Positions 26,048 through 34,361 of a stretch of DNA of 64,000 nt are shown here, one piece after another. Position numbers and translations under genes: made by a program. The stretch lies in the NCBI GenBank assembly GCA_023379515.1, contig JAMCQQ010000063.1, forward strand, positions 1 through 64,000. The letters run 5' to 3'. How positions within the stretch are numbered: position 1 is the first letter of the stretch; every line of letters begins with the position of its first letter. The notes under the pieces are model-generated. The model did not search any database, was not told where the DNA came from, and saw nothing but the letters and a program-made list of their open reading frames with translations. The stretch comes from Actinomycetota bacterium. Its GTDB lineage: Bacteria > Actinomycetota > Humimicrobiia > Humimicrobiales > Humimicrobiaceae.

Positions 26048-27562
26048 ATGAGCTTGATGGGTCTTGATATTGGAACGACAGGTTGCAGAAGTATTATTTT
26101 CAGTGAAGATGGTAAAACTTTAGCGCAAGCATATAAGGAGTATCCTGAAATTTATCCACAGCCAGGCTGGGTTGAAATGAATCCGGATCAAATATGGAAG
26201 TCAATAAAGGAAGTCATTTCAAAGTCAGCTGTACAGGTTCCAAACGATAAAGTTAAAGCTTTATGTCCATCAGTGCTTGGAGTAGCGGTAACTCCTATTG
26301 ATAAAAAAGGCAATCCGCTTTACAACAGCCTTACTGCAGTTGATGGAAGATGTGCAAAACAGGCACAGTTTCTTGAAGAAAAACTTGGAAAGGAACAGGT
26401 ATTCAAAGAAACAGGTTCTGTAATTTCACCAGCATGGTCCATAAATAAAATAATGTGGCTTAAAGAAAATGAGCCTGAAACATATAAAAATACATGGAAA
26501 TTTGTATTATATGAAGATTTTATCATGCAGAAGCTTGGCCTTGAACCTTCAATCAGTTACTCACTTGCAGGGCTTACCATGGCTTTTGATTCCAGAAATA
26601 AAAGATGGTCTGATTTAATTCTTGAAGCTGCAGGGGTAGATGGAAATCTACTTTCAAAACCTATTCCGTCAGGAGAAGTTGTTGGAGAAATAAACCATAA
26701 AATTGCTGATGAACTTGGGCTGCCGCAAAAGACAAAAGCAGTTACCGGCGGTTTTGATCAGGCTATGTCTGCACTTGGAGGCGGACTTGTAAAAGATGGA
26801 GGCAGTACCCTTTGCTTCGGGACAATTGAATGTGTTACTACAGCTTTTTCAGAATTTAATACAGATCCTGTTTTATTGAAATATAATCATCCAATTTATT
26901 GCCATGTTATAAAGGATTTATATATCACAATTGCATGGTGTTTTACTGCAGGTGCTCTTCTTAAATGGTATAGGGATAATATTGCAGTAGATGAAATGCG
27001 CAGAGCAATGGAAAATAATATGGATGTTTTTCATATAATTATCACTGAAGCATCAAAAAATCCTTCAAGGATTCTTGTACTGCCTCATTTTATCGGAAGC
27101 GGCACTCCTTATCTTGATTCAAAATCAAAGGGGACAATTATAGGAATGTCTCTTGCAACAACCAGAGCTGATATTGTTAAAGGTATCCTTGATTCTTTAT
27201 CTTACGAAACCAAGTGGAATATTGAAACTGTTGAGATGGCTGGAATTAAGATTGGTGCTTTAAATCTTTTTGGGGGCGGTGCAAGAAATGATATACTGCC
27301 TCAAATTAAAGCTGATATTTTTGAAAGGGAAGTTCGGGCACTTACCATAAGCGAAACAGGTGCTCTTGCAGCTGCTTTACTTGCTGGTGGTGCAGTAGGA
27401 ATTTATAAAAATCTTGAAGAAACAGTAAGCAGTTTAATAAAACCTCGTAAAGTTTTTTATCCCGGCATTAAATACAGGGATGTTTACCGGAAAACCTATG
27501 ATATTTATAAAGATTTATACCCGGCATTACTGGATATCAATCACAGATTAAGCGATCTTTAA
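26048..27562 (+). CDS. FGGY-family carbohydrate kinase 2
   Basis: This 504-residue kinase opens with G-L-D-I-G-T-T-G-C-R. It has V-D-G-R-C in the catalytic-Asp position near residue 98, C-F-G-T-I-E near 257 and F-G-G-G-A-R-N-D near 411. It is related to the locus A kinase, sharing the P-G-W-V-E motif near residue 38, but clearly distinct. It should phosphorylate the product of the upstream dehydrogenase or an imported ketose, preparing it for the class II aldolase at 31623. A GGAGG site precedes the ATG. Confidence 0.9.
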   Translation: MSLMGLDIGTTGCRSIIFSEDGKTLAQAYKEYPEIYPQPGWVEMNPDQIWKSIKEVISKSAVQVPNDKVKALCPSVLGVAVTPIDKKGNPLYNSLTAVDGRCAKQAQFLEEKLGKEQVFKETGSVISPAWSINKIMWLKENEPETYKNTWKFVLYEDFIMQKLGLEPSISYSLAGLTMAFDSRNKRWSDLILEAAGVDGNLLSKPIPSGEVVGEINHKIADELGLPQKTKAVTGGFDQAMSALGGGLVKDGGSTLCFGTIECVTTAFSEFNTDPVLLKYNHPIYCHVIKDLYITIAWCFTAGALLKWYRDNIAVDEMRRAMENNMDVFHIIITEASKNPSRILVLPHFIGSGTPYLDSKSKGTIIGMSLATTRADIVKGILDSLSYETKWNIETVEMAGIKIGALNLFGGGARNDILPQIKADIFEREVRALTISETGALAAALLAGGAVGIYKNLEETVSSLIKPRKVFYPGIKYRDVYRKTYDIYKDLYPALLDINHRLSDL

Positions 27563-27663
27563 TTTTAAACACTTGATTTTATTAATGAGATGATGGTTTT
27601 ATTTTTTTTGCAAATTAATTAATTTTTAAATAATAGTAATTTACTAATTATCAGGAGCAAAGT

Positions 27664-28650
27664 ATGCAAATTACAAATACCGGTGAAAATAAGTTGGCAG
27701 GAAGAACAAGAAAAGGATGGGGTCAATTCCAGGAAAGGGGTGTATTAATAGTACTTATTGGAATTTGTATTATTTTTTCAATAATAACTCCAAATTTCAG
27801 GCACCTTACAAATATAATAAATATTACAAGGCAGATAGCTGAAATAGCAATAGCTGGTATAGGTATGACCTATGTAATTATTGCAGCTGAAATTGATCTT
27901 TCAGTCGGTTCTACTTACGGGCTTACAGCAATTACTAGTGCGATAATTCTAAGGCAGGGGCTACCCGTAATACTTGCTTTTATCGGTCCAATGGTTGTTG
28001 GCGGACTGATCGGATTGTTTAATGGAGTTGTTTCCACAAAATTAAGAGTACCGGCTTTTATTACAACTTTAAGTGTTCTTGCGCTTGCAAGAGGAGCAAT
28101 ATATGGATTATCTGGTGGATATTCTATAAGTATTTTTCCAAAATCAGTCAATTCATTTTTCCTGATAGGCAGTAGTATAGGGGATGTATTTCCTGTCCAG
28201 ATTATTATAATGCTTGCGCTGTTTGTCATAGCAGGAATTGTGCTTTCAAAAACAACATTGGGTTTTCAAATTTATGCTACAGGCGGCAACAAAAAAGCAG
28301 CTCAGCTCACAGGAATAAATACCGACAGGATTAAAATATATGCATTTATAATTTGCGGTGTGACTTCTGCAATAGCTGGGATTATTTCACTGGGATATCT
28401 GCAATCTGTTCATCCATCAGCAGGTATTGGCCGTGAGATGGATGTAGTGGCGGCAGTTATTTTAGGAGGAACATTTTTATATGGAGGCAGAGGAACAATA
28501 CTTGGAACATTTATTGGTGCTGCAATAATAGGAGTAGTAAGAAACGGTATGGTTTTATTAGGCGTTCCTGCTTATTCACAGGAAGCCTTCATAGGATTTG
28601 TAATATTGGTTGCGGTAATAGCTGATATCTGGCTAAGAAGAGAAAAGTGA
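27664..28650 (+). CDS. CUT2 sugar ABC transporter permease (RbsC-like), locus B
   Basis: This 328-residue membrane protein has about ten hydrophobic segments and the RbsC motifs E-I-D-L-S-V-G near residue 78 and A-A-V-I-L-G-G-T near 262. It is probably homodimeric, as it is the only permease in this locus. The ATPase follows 29 bases later. It has the soluble N-terminal basic stretch seen also in the locus A permease. Confidence 0.92.
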   Translation: MQITNTGENKLAGRTRKGWGQFQERGVLIVLIGICIIFSIITPNFRHLTNIINITRQIAEIAIAGIGMTYVIIAAEIDLSVGSTYGLTAITSAIILRQGLPVILAFIGPMVVGGLIGLFNGVVSTKLRVPAFITTLSVLALARGAIYGLSGGYSISIFPKSVNSFFLIGSSIGDVFPVQIIIMLALFVIAGIVLSKTTLGFQIYATGGNKKAAQLTGINTDRIKIYAFIICGVTSAIAGIISLGYLQSVHPSAGIGREMDVVAAVILGGTFLYGGRGTILGTFIGAAIIGVVRNGMVLLGVPAYSQEAFIGFVILVAVIADIWLRREK

Positions 28651-28679
28651 TAATATTTTTTATAAAATAGGAGCGAGTT

Positions 28680-30170
28680 ATGGAGCAGGATTTTATTGAA
28701 TTTCATAATATAACCAGAATTTTTCCTGGTGTAAAAGCGCTGAATAATGTGTCTTTTTCAATTAAAAAGGGTGAAATACATGCTCTTGTTGGTGAAAATG
28801 GAGCAGGAAAATCAACATTAATTAATATATGCAGCGGTGTTATCCAGCCAAATGATGGATATATAGTTATAAAGGGTAATAAAGTAAAAATTGACTCTCC
28901 GAAAGATGCTGAAGATTATAAAATTGCTACAGTATTTCAGGAAGTACCAATTTGCACCAATATGACGATTGCCCAAAATATTTTTTTAGGTCCCAGACCA
29001 AAATCAAAATTTGGTTTACTGGATAATAGTTTTATGGATAAGGAAACCAGGACTCTTTTAAAAATATTTAATATTAAAAGAAATCCATCAGAGCAGATTG
29101 GCCAGTTGCCTCTTGCTGAACAGTCAATGATACAAATATTAAGGGCAATTTATACCAAACCTGATTTTCTTATTCTTGATGAGCCCACATCGTCGCTGTC
29201 AATTGAACAAAAAAATATTTTATTTGAATCTTTAAACAAAATCCGCAAGGAAAGGGACATGACTGTACTTTATGTTTCACATAGGCTGGAGGAAATCTTT
29301 GAAATTACCAGCCGTATTTCCATTTTAAAAGATGGTGCATATGTAGGAATAGTAAATACTTCAGATGCCAATATTGATATGATAATCAGGATGATGGTAG
29401 GCAGAGATATAGATAAATATGCATACAAAAAAAGTAATTTATATGGCGAAACCATTTTTGAAGTTAATAATCTGTCACATGGAAAAATATTAAAAAATAT
29501 TAGTTTTAATATAAAAAAGGGAGAGATACTTGGTCTGGCAGGACTTCAGGGTGCCGGAAGAACTGAACTTGGACGGGCAATTTTTGGAGCAGATAAAATT
29601 GATTCAGGTGAAATAGCAATTGAAGGGAGAAAAACACATATCAGGAATGTAAAGCAGGCTACAAAACTTGGAATAGCAATGATATCAGAGAACAGGCGGG
29701 ATGAGGGTATTATTCCAATATTATCGGTAAGTGACAACCTTATCATTGTTGCCTTAAATAAAGTTGCAAGATTTGGATACTTTATTGATAAGCGCATCAG
29801 AAATCTTGTAAAAAACTATATAAACAAATTAAATATAAAAGTATCAAGTCCCCTGCAGAGAATCGATAGTTTAAGCGGAGGGAACCAGCAAAAGGTTATA
29901 ATATCAAGATGGCTGGCAAATGAACCAAAAATATTAATTTGCGATGAGCCTACCAGAGGAATAGATGTAGGTTCCAAATCTGAAATTCATTCAATAATTA
30001 TTAATATGGCAAGAAATGGATTATCAGTACTTCTAATTTCTTCTGAATTGCCCGAGCTTTTAAGTATTTGCGACAGGATACTTGTAATGCATAATGGAAG
30101 AATAACTGGAGAGCTTTCTCATGAAGAAGCAACAGAGGAAAAGATAATGTATATGGCTACCACACTTTAA
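28680..30170 (+). CDS. CUT2 sugar ABC transporter ATP-binding protein (RbsA-like), locus B
   Basis: This 496-residue tandem ATPase has Walker A G-E-N-G-A-G-K-S-T near residue 38, a degenerate second P-loop G-L-Q-G-A-G-R-T-E, and the signature L-S-G-G-N-Q-Q-K-V near 400. It powers the permease at 27664. Binding proteins at 30443 and 38016, which resemble each other closely, may both feed this transporter. A GGAGCGAG ribosome site precedes the ATG. Confidence 0.93.
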   Translation: MEQDFIEFHNITRIFPGVKALNNVSFSIKKGEIHALVGENGAGKSTLINICSGVIQPNDGYIVIKGNKVKIDSPKDAEDYKIATVFQEVPICTNMTIAQNIFLGPRPKSKFGLLDNSFMDKETRTLLKIFNIKRNPSEQIGQLPLAEQSMIQILRAIYTKPDFLILDEPTSSLSIEQKNILFESLNKIRKERDMTVLYVSHRLEEIFEITSRISILKDGAYVGIVNTSDANIDMIIRMMVGRDIDKYAYKKSNLYGETIFEVNNLSHGKILKNISFNIKKGEILGLAGLQGAGRTELGRAIFGADKIDSGEIAIEGRKTHIRNVKQATKLGIAMISENRRDEGIIPILSVSDNLIIVALNKVARFGYFIDKRIRNLVKNYINKLNIKVSSPLQRIDSLSGGNQQKVIISRWLANEPKILICDEPTRGIDVGSKSEIHSIIINMARNGLSVLLISSELPELLSICDRILVMHNGRITGELSHEEATEEKIMYMATTL

Positions 30171-30241
30171 TAAAATAGTTTAAGTTAATAACTTAATAAG
30201 ATAATTAATGCGAAAACAATTACTTTTTTTATTGTTTTATG

Positions 30242-30271
30242 AACTAAAGTACGCAAATTGATACTTTAGTT
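30242..30271 (+). terminator. Inverted repeat between ATPase and binding-protein genes of locus B
   Basis: AACTAAAGTA (30242-30251) and TACTTTAGTT (30262-30271) are perfect 10-bp arms around a 10-base loop. No T-run follows, so it could be a weak terminator, an RNA-processing site or an operator for a separate binding-protein transcript. Confidence 0.5.
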
Positions 30272-30297
30272 AAAATATTAAAAATTTAATTAAAATA

Positions 30298-30358
30298 GGA
30301 GGCATACATAAAAATCAGAAAAAAATTTTAATATTTAACAAAGAAATAATAAAGGAGG
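30298..30358 (+). promoter_or_regulatory. Two orphan Shine-Dalgarno motifs upstream of locus B binding-protein gene 1
   Basis: GGAGG occurs at 30298-30302 and 30354-30358. The second, AAAGGAGGTAAAAG, is followed by a TTG and only 7 codons before a stop, with the next frame starting on the overlapping TAATG. The binding-protein ATG is 85 bases farther down. Confidence 0.5.
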
Positions 30359-30442
30359 TAAAAGAAAAATATTGAATAAAATTTATGCAAGATAATGTTT
30401 TATTATATTACTTTTAAATTAATGGAAAGGGATGGAATCGGT

Positions 30443-31459
30443 ATGAATTTCAAAAAGGTTGTAGTTATTTTTTTAGTAGTTGCTTTTGCTCTAACTATTG
30501 TCACTGGTTGTACAGGTAAATCTACTGTAGGCGAAACAACAGTTGGAGAAAATAAGGGTGCAACAGGCGGGACTACTCAAGGACTTGATAAGCAACTTAA
30601 GATGGCGATGATAGTGCATGATATTACGAGTCCATTCCAGGCTTTTTTTAAAGCTGGTGGAGAGGATGCAGCTAAAGCACATAACATAACTTTTGATTTC
30701 ATGGGAACAACATCAATTGATATTCCCAAGCAAGTTTCAATGTTTGAAAACGCAATTCAAGGTGGTTATAACGGAATAGCTCTTACAATATTTGACCAGA
30801 AAGCTTTTGAAAAAGGTATAAATCTGGCAAAGGAAAAAGGTACTGCGGTAATTTCATTTAATATTGATGGTGACTGGGGTAAAAGAGCAACCCTTGGTTA
30901 TGCAGGCGCAGATGAATATCAATTAGGTTTGGAATTAGGTAGATATTTTTTTAAAAATGTTATGAAGGGTAAAGGAAAATATATTTTGTTTCCTGCCATT
31001 GCAGATTTAGGAGTACTTGTATATAGAATGAATGGTATAAAAAAAGCTCAAGAAGAATTTCCCGATATTCAATATATAACTACCGTAGAAATAGGAACTG
31101 ATGCAACTAAAGTATATTCAAATGTTGAAAATGCATACGCTGCGCATCCTGATGTTACAGGAATGGTAGGCACTGACTTTTATGGAGAAGGAATGTGCAA
31201 CTTCATTTCGAAGAATAATTTGAAAGACAAGGTATTTGGAGCTTGTGTTGATGTAACTCCCGGTATATTAAAATATCTAAAAGAAGGTTCAATACAAGCA
31301 ATAATGGGACAGAATCCTTATCTGCAGGGATATTATGCCATAGATCAGCTATGGATTTATCTTGCAAAGGGCATACATCCTGTTGAAATAAATACTGGTA
31401 CAGAACTTGTAACACAGGAAAATATGGAACCTTATTTGAAATATTACAATATGCAATAA
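30443..31459 (+). CDS. CUT2 sugar-binding lipoprotein 1, locus B
   Basis: This protein of about 338 residues has a lipoprotein signal with V-T-G-C near residue 23, a short Thr/Gly-rich linker and an RbsB-like two-lobe domain. It shares long blocks with the protein at 38016, including F-D-Q-K-A-F-E, S-F-N-I-D-G-D-W-G and G-Q-N-P-Y-L-Q-G, so the ligands are probably related. I chose ATG 30443 because the signal peptide starts there; longer in-frame starts exist at 30395 and 30422. It should deliver substrate to the 27664/28680 transporter. Confidence 0.9.
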   Translation: MNFKKVVVIFLVVAFALTIVTGCTGKSTVGETTVGENKGATGGTTQGLDKQLKMAMIVHDITSPFQAFFKAGGEDAAKAHNITFDFMGTTSIDIPKQVSMFENAIQGGYNGIALTIFDQKAFEKGINLAKEKGTAVISFNIDGDWGKRATLGYAGADEYQLGLELGRYFFKNVMKGKGKYILFPAIADLGVLVYRMNGIKKAQEEFPDIQYITTVEIGTDATKVYSNVENAYAAHPDVTGMVGTDFYGEGMCNFISKNNLKDKVFGACVDVTPGILKYLKEGSIQAIMGQNPYLQGYYAIDQLWIYLAKGIHPVEINTGTELVTQENMEPYLKYYNMQ

Positions 31460-31492
31460 ATTTAATAATTTAATTTTCAATCGGTTATTTAA

Positions 31493-31529
31493 AATGTTTG
31501 AGGTTGCAGACAATACAACCTCAAACATT
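31493..31529 (+). terminator. Intercistronic hairpin after locus B binding-protein gene 1
   Basis: A perfect 14-bp stem: AATGTTTGAGGTTG (31493-31506) pairs with CAACCTCAAACATT (31516-31529) around a 9-base loop. It lacks a following T-run, and the aldolase gene begins about 90 bases later. Confidence 0.75.
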
Positions 31530-31622
31530 AATAGAATTGTTTAACAAAAGAAAAATTTACTCTTTAAAATTTAACAATTATTTATGAATTTTGTAACAGC
31601 TTAAAAAGACAAGGAAAAGATT

Positions 31623-32258
31623 ATGTATGAAAATGAGAAAAAGGATGTGCTTGAAACTGCCTTAAAGTTAATTGAATGTGATTTAATAAAGCTTTCGGCA
31701 GGTAATGTAAGTGTCAGAACAGGTGATCATGTAGTAGTAACTCCATCTGGGAAGGATTATAAAGAACTGACACCTGAAGATATTGTGGTAATTGATTTAA
31801 AGGGCAATAAAATTGAAGGTAAAAACATGCCTTCACTTGACAGCATAGGTCTTCTATATATCTATAATAATATGCCTGAAGTTAAAGCAGCAATTCATAC
31901 CCATCAGCCTTACTCAACTGCAATAAGTCTTATAGCAGATAAACTTCCTGGAATTCTTACAACTTTGATAAATGCAGTTGGCTCACAAGTAGTTTATGTA
32001 ACACCCTTTGCTCCTGCAGGCAGGATTGAAACTGGAATAGTTACAGTTGAAAATTTAAAAGGCTCAAGAGCTGTTATATTAAGACAGCATGGAGTAATGA
32101 CAGTTGGAGCTGATTTAACAGAAGCATTGTATGCAGCTGTTTATCTTGAGGAAGCATCTAAGGCATACCTTGCAGCAAAACCTCTGGGAGAACCGAGAGT
32201 GCTGACGGATGAACAGGCAAGAGAAGCAATAGATATTTTTAAGGATTACCATAAATAA
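31623..32258 (+). CDS. Class II aldolase (fuculose-phosphate aldolase-like)
   Basis: This 211-residue protein has normal length for FucA/AraD-type enzymes. The zinc ligands are visible as His92 and His94 (I-H-T-H-Q-P-Y) and His156 (R-Q-H-G-V). The substrate phosphate site includes S-A-G-N-V-S near 25 and P-S-G-K-D near 41. The residue matching the catalytic acid Glu73 of FucA is Asp73 here. The enzyme should cleave a ketose phosphate into dihydroxyacetone phosphate and an aldehyde such as lactaldehyde or glycolaldehyde. It follows the kinase in the inferred pathway, and the Fe-dehydrogenase at 39195 could reduce the aldehyde. Confidence 0.88.
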   Translation: MYENEKKDVLETALKLIECDLIKLSAGNVSVRTGDHVVVTPSGKDYKELTPEDIVVIDLKGNKIEGKNMPSLDSIGLLYIYNNMPEVKAAIHTHQPYSTAISLIADKLPGILTTLINAVGSQVVYVTPFAPAGRIETGIVTVENLKGSRAVILRQHGVMTVGADLTEALYAAVYLEEASKAYLAAKPLGEPRVLTDEQAREAIDIFKDYHK

Positions 32259-32359
32259 TTTTTTAATTTAGATATGAAATATATTTTATTTTTCACAAAA
32301 AAAATAAAAAATATTTTAAAAATCGAATTTTGTATAGATGATCTTAGGGGATGTGCTTG

Positions 32360-33304
32360 ATGCAAATTGATAATGATTTTTTAATGAAGTTATATGAAAA
32401 AATTTTGTTAATCAGAAATTTCGAGGAAAGAGTTTATAAATTAATTCTTGAAGGATTTGTTTTAGGATCTGTTCATTTAAGTATAGGTGAAGAAGCATCT
32501 GCCGTAGGAACAATTTCGGCACTTGAAAAAGAAGATTATATTCTTCCAACACATAGGGGTCATGCACAGCATCTTGCAAAAGGAGCTGACCCTTTAAGAT
32601 TAATGGCAGAGCTTGCCGGAAAGGAAACAGGATATTGCGGAGGTGTCAGCGGTTCGATACATATATTTGACAGGGAAAATCATAATCTTGGAAGTAATGG
32701 AATAGTAGGAGCTCAATTTCCAATCGCCATAGGAGCTGGTTTTGCAATTAAATATAAGAAATTAAACAATTGTGTTGTATGTTTTTCAGGTGACGGCGCA
32801 ACAAATCAGGGTTGGTTTTATGAACTTTTAAATTTTGCTTCATTATGGAGTTTGCCTGTCATAATAGTTGTGGTAAACAATTTATACGGGATGGGAACTC
32901 CTTACGAGAAAACATCTCTTGCCCCCATCAGCAAAAAACCTGAAGTATTTAAAATTAAATCAGATACCGTAGACGGCAATGATGTTGAATCTGTATATTT
33001 AAAAATGAATGATATTGTAAAATATGTTAAAAAAGAAAAAAAACCCGCATTGCTTGAATGCTTTACATACAGATGGTCAGGACATTCTGCTCATGACAAA
33101 AGACCTTACAGATCAGGAAATGAGATAGCATCATGGAAGAAAAGAGACCCTGTAATAATTGCAAGAAATAAGCTTCTTAAAAGGTTGGTAAGTGTGGAGA
33201 TGTTAGATTCTCTTGAAAAAAAAGTTATTGGCATAATAAATGATGCTGAAAAGTTCGCAAGAGAAAGCAAGTTTCCTGTTTTTAATGATGAAATGCAGTT
33301 ATAG
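32360..33304 (+). CDS. Thiamine-diphosphate-dependent dehydrogenase E1 alpha subunit (AcoA/PdhA-like)
   Basis: This protein of about 314 residues has the E1 alpha pattern. H-R-G-H-A is near residue 58. The TPP-binding motif is G-D-G-A-T-N-Q-G near 149-156, with the closing N-N-L-Y-G-M-G near 177. With the beta subunit at 33319 it should decarboxylate a 2-oxo acid or acetoin-like substrate and pass an acyl or hydroxyalkyl group to a lipoyl E2. No E2 or E3 gene is in the window. I chose ATG 32360 because AGGGG ends 9 bases before it; the ATG at 32351 touches that site. Confidence 0.9.
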   Translation: MQIDNDFLMKLYEKILLIRNFEERVYKLILEGFVLGSVHLSIGEEASAVGTISALEKEDYILPTHRGHAQHLAKGADPLRLMAELAGKETGYCGGVSGSIHIFDRENHNLGSNGIVGAQFPIAIGAGFAIKYKKLNNCVVCFSGDGATNQGWFYELLNFASLWSLPVIIVVVNNLYGMGTPYEKTSLAPISKKPEVFKIKSDTVDGNDVESVYLKMNDIVKYVKKEKKPALLECFTYRWSGHSAHDKRPYRSGNEIASWKKRDPVIIARNKLLKRLVSVEMLDSLEKKVIGIINDAEKFARESKFPVFNDEMQL

Positions 33305-33318
33305 AAGGAGAAAATTAA

Positions 33319-34299
33319 GTGAAAATAAAGTACAGAGATGCATTAAATCAGGCAATATCCGAGGAAATGAGAAAGGATAAAAACCTTGTCATACTTGGAG
33401 AGGATATCGCTTGCGGTTATGAAGGCTGTTTTGGTGTAACTGCCGGTTTATTTAATGAATTTGGTGGCGAAAGGGTGGTTGATACTCCTATTTCGGAAGC
33501 TGGAATAATAGGTACTGCGATAGGTGCATCCATGCTTGGAATGAAAACTATAGCAGAAATAATGTTTGAAGATTTTATAACGGTTTGCTTTGATGGCATC
33601 GTAAATCAGGCTGCAAAATTAAGAATCATTTCAGGAAATCAATATAATTTAAATATGGTTGTAAGAACCCCAGGTGGAGCCGGAGGGCTTGGAGCTCAGC
33701 ATTCTCAATGCCTCGAATCAATATTTATGCATTTTCCCGGTCTTTATATTGCCATTCCGTCAAACGCCTATGATGCAAAAGGGCTTTTAAAGACTGCGAT
33801 CAATCTTGGAGACCCTGTAATATTTTTTGAACATCAGAAACTTTATAATACTGAGTACGAGGTTCCTCAGGAAGAATACTACCTTCCTTTTGGCAAAGCA
33901 AATTTGATAAAAGAAGGAAAAGACCTGTCCATTGTTTCTTTTTCAAATATGGTTAACACGGCTCTTGAAGCCATAAGAGAGATTGAGAATATGCATGGCA
34001 TAAGCATAGAATTGATTGACCCGAGAACTCTTGTTCCCTTTGATTATGAAATGTTAACAAATTCTGTCAGAAAAACAAATAAACTGATAATAATTGAGGA
34101 AGGCGTCTTAAGAAGTGGAACAGGTTCAGAAATATCAGCAGAGATAAATGAAAGATGCTTTGACTATCTTGATTATCCTGTAAAGAGGATTGCTTCCAAA
34201 AATTTTCTTATCCCTTTAAATCCTGTAATGGAAAAAAATGTCATTCCAGGCAAGGAAAGGATCATAAAAGAAATTCTCGAGTTTTTAAGTTTAAATTAA
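33319..34299 (+). CDS. Thiamine-diphosphate-dependent dehydrogenase E1 beta subunit (AcoB/PdhB-like)
   Basis: This 326-residue transketolase-like E1 beta subunit has G-E-D-I-A near residue 27, D-T-P-I-S-E near 56, R-T-P-G-G near 113 and the C-terminal domain with I-D-P-R-T-L-V-P near 233. It forms an alpha2-beta2 enzyme with the product of 32360. The gene starts with GTG 14 bases after the alpha gene, preceded by GAAGGAG. Acyl-CoA ligase (ADP-forming) follows. Confidence 0.92.
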   Translation: MKIKYRDALNQAISEEMRKDKNLVILGEDIACGYEGCFGVTAGLFNEFGGERVVDTPISEAGIIGTAIGASMLGMKTIAEIMFEDFITVCFDGIVNQAAKLRIISGNQYNLNMVVRTPGGAGGLGAQHSQCLESIFMHFPGLYIAIPSNAYDAKGLLKTAINLGDPVIFFEHQKLYNTEYEVPQEEYYLPFGKANLIKEGKDLSIVSFSNMVNTALEAIREIENMHGISIELIDPRTLVPFDYEMLTNSVRKTNKLIIIEEGVLRSGTGSEISAEINERCFDYLDYPVKRIASKNFLIPLNPVMEKNVIPGKERIIKEILEFLSLN

Positions 34300-34361
34300 A
34301 TTATATCAGAGAAAGAATTTTGCATTCATTAATTATTTTTTAAGCAATTGGAGAACTAACC

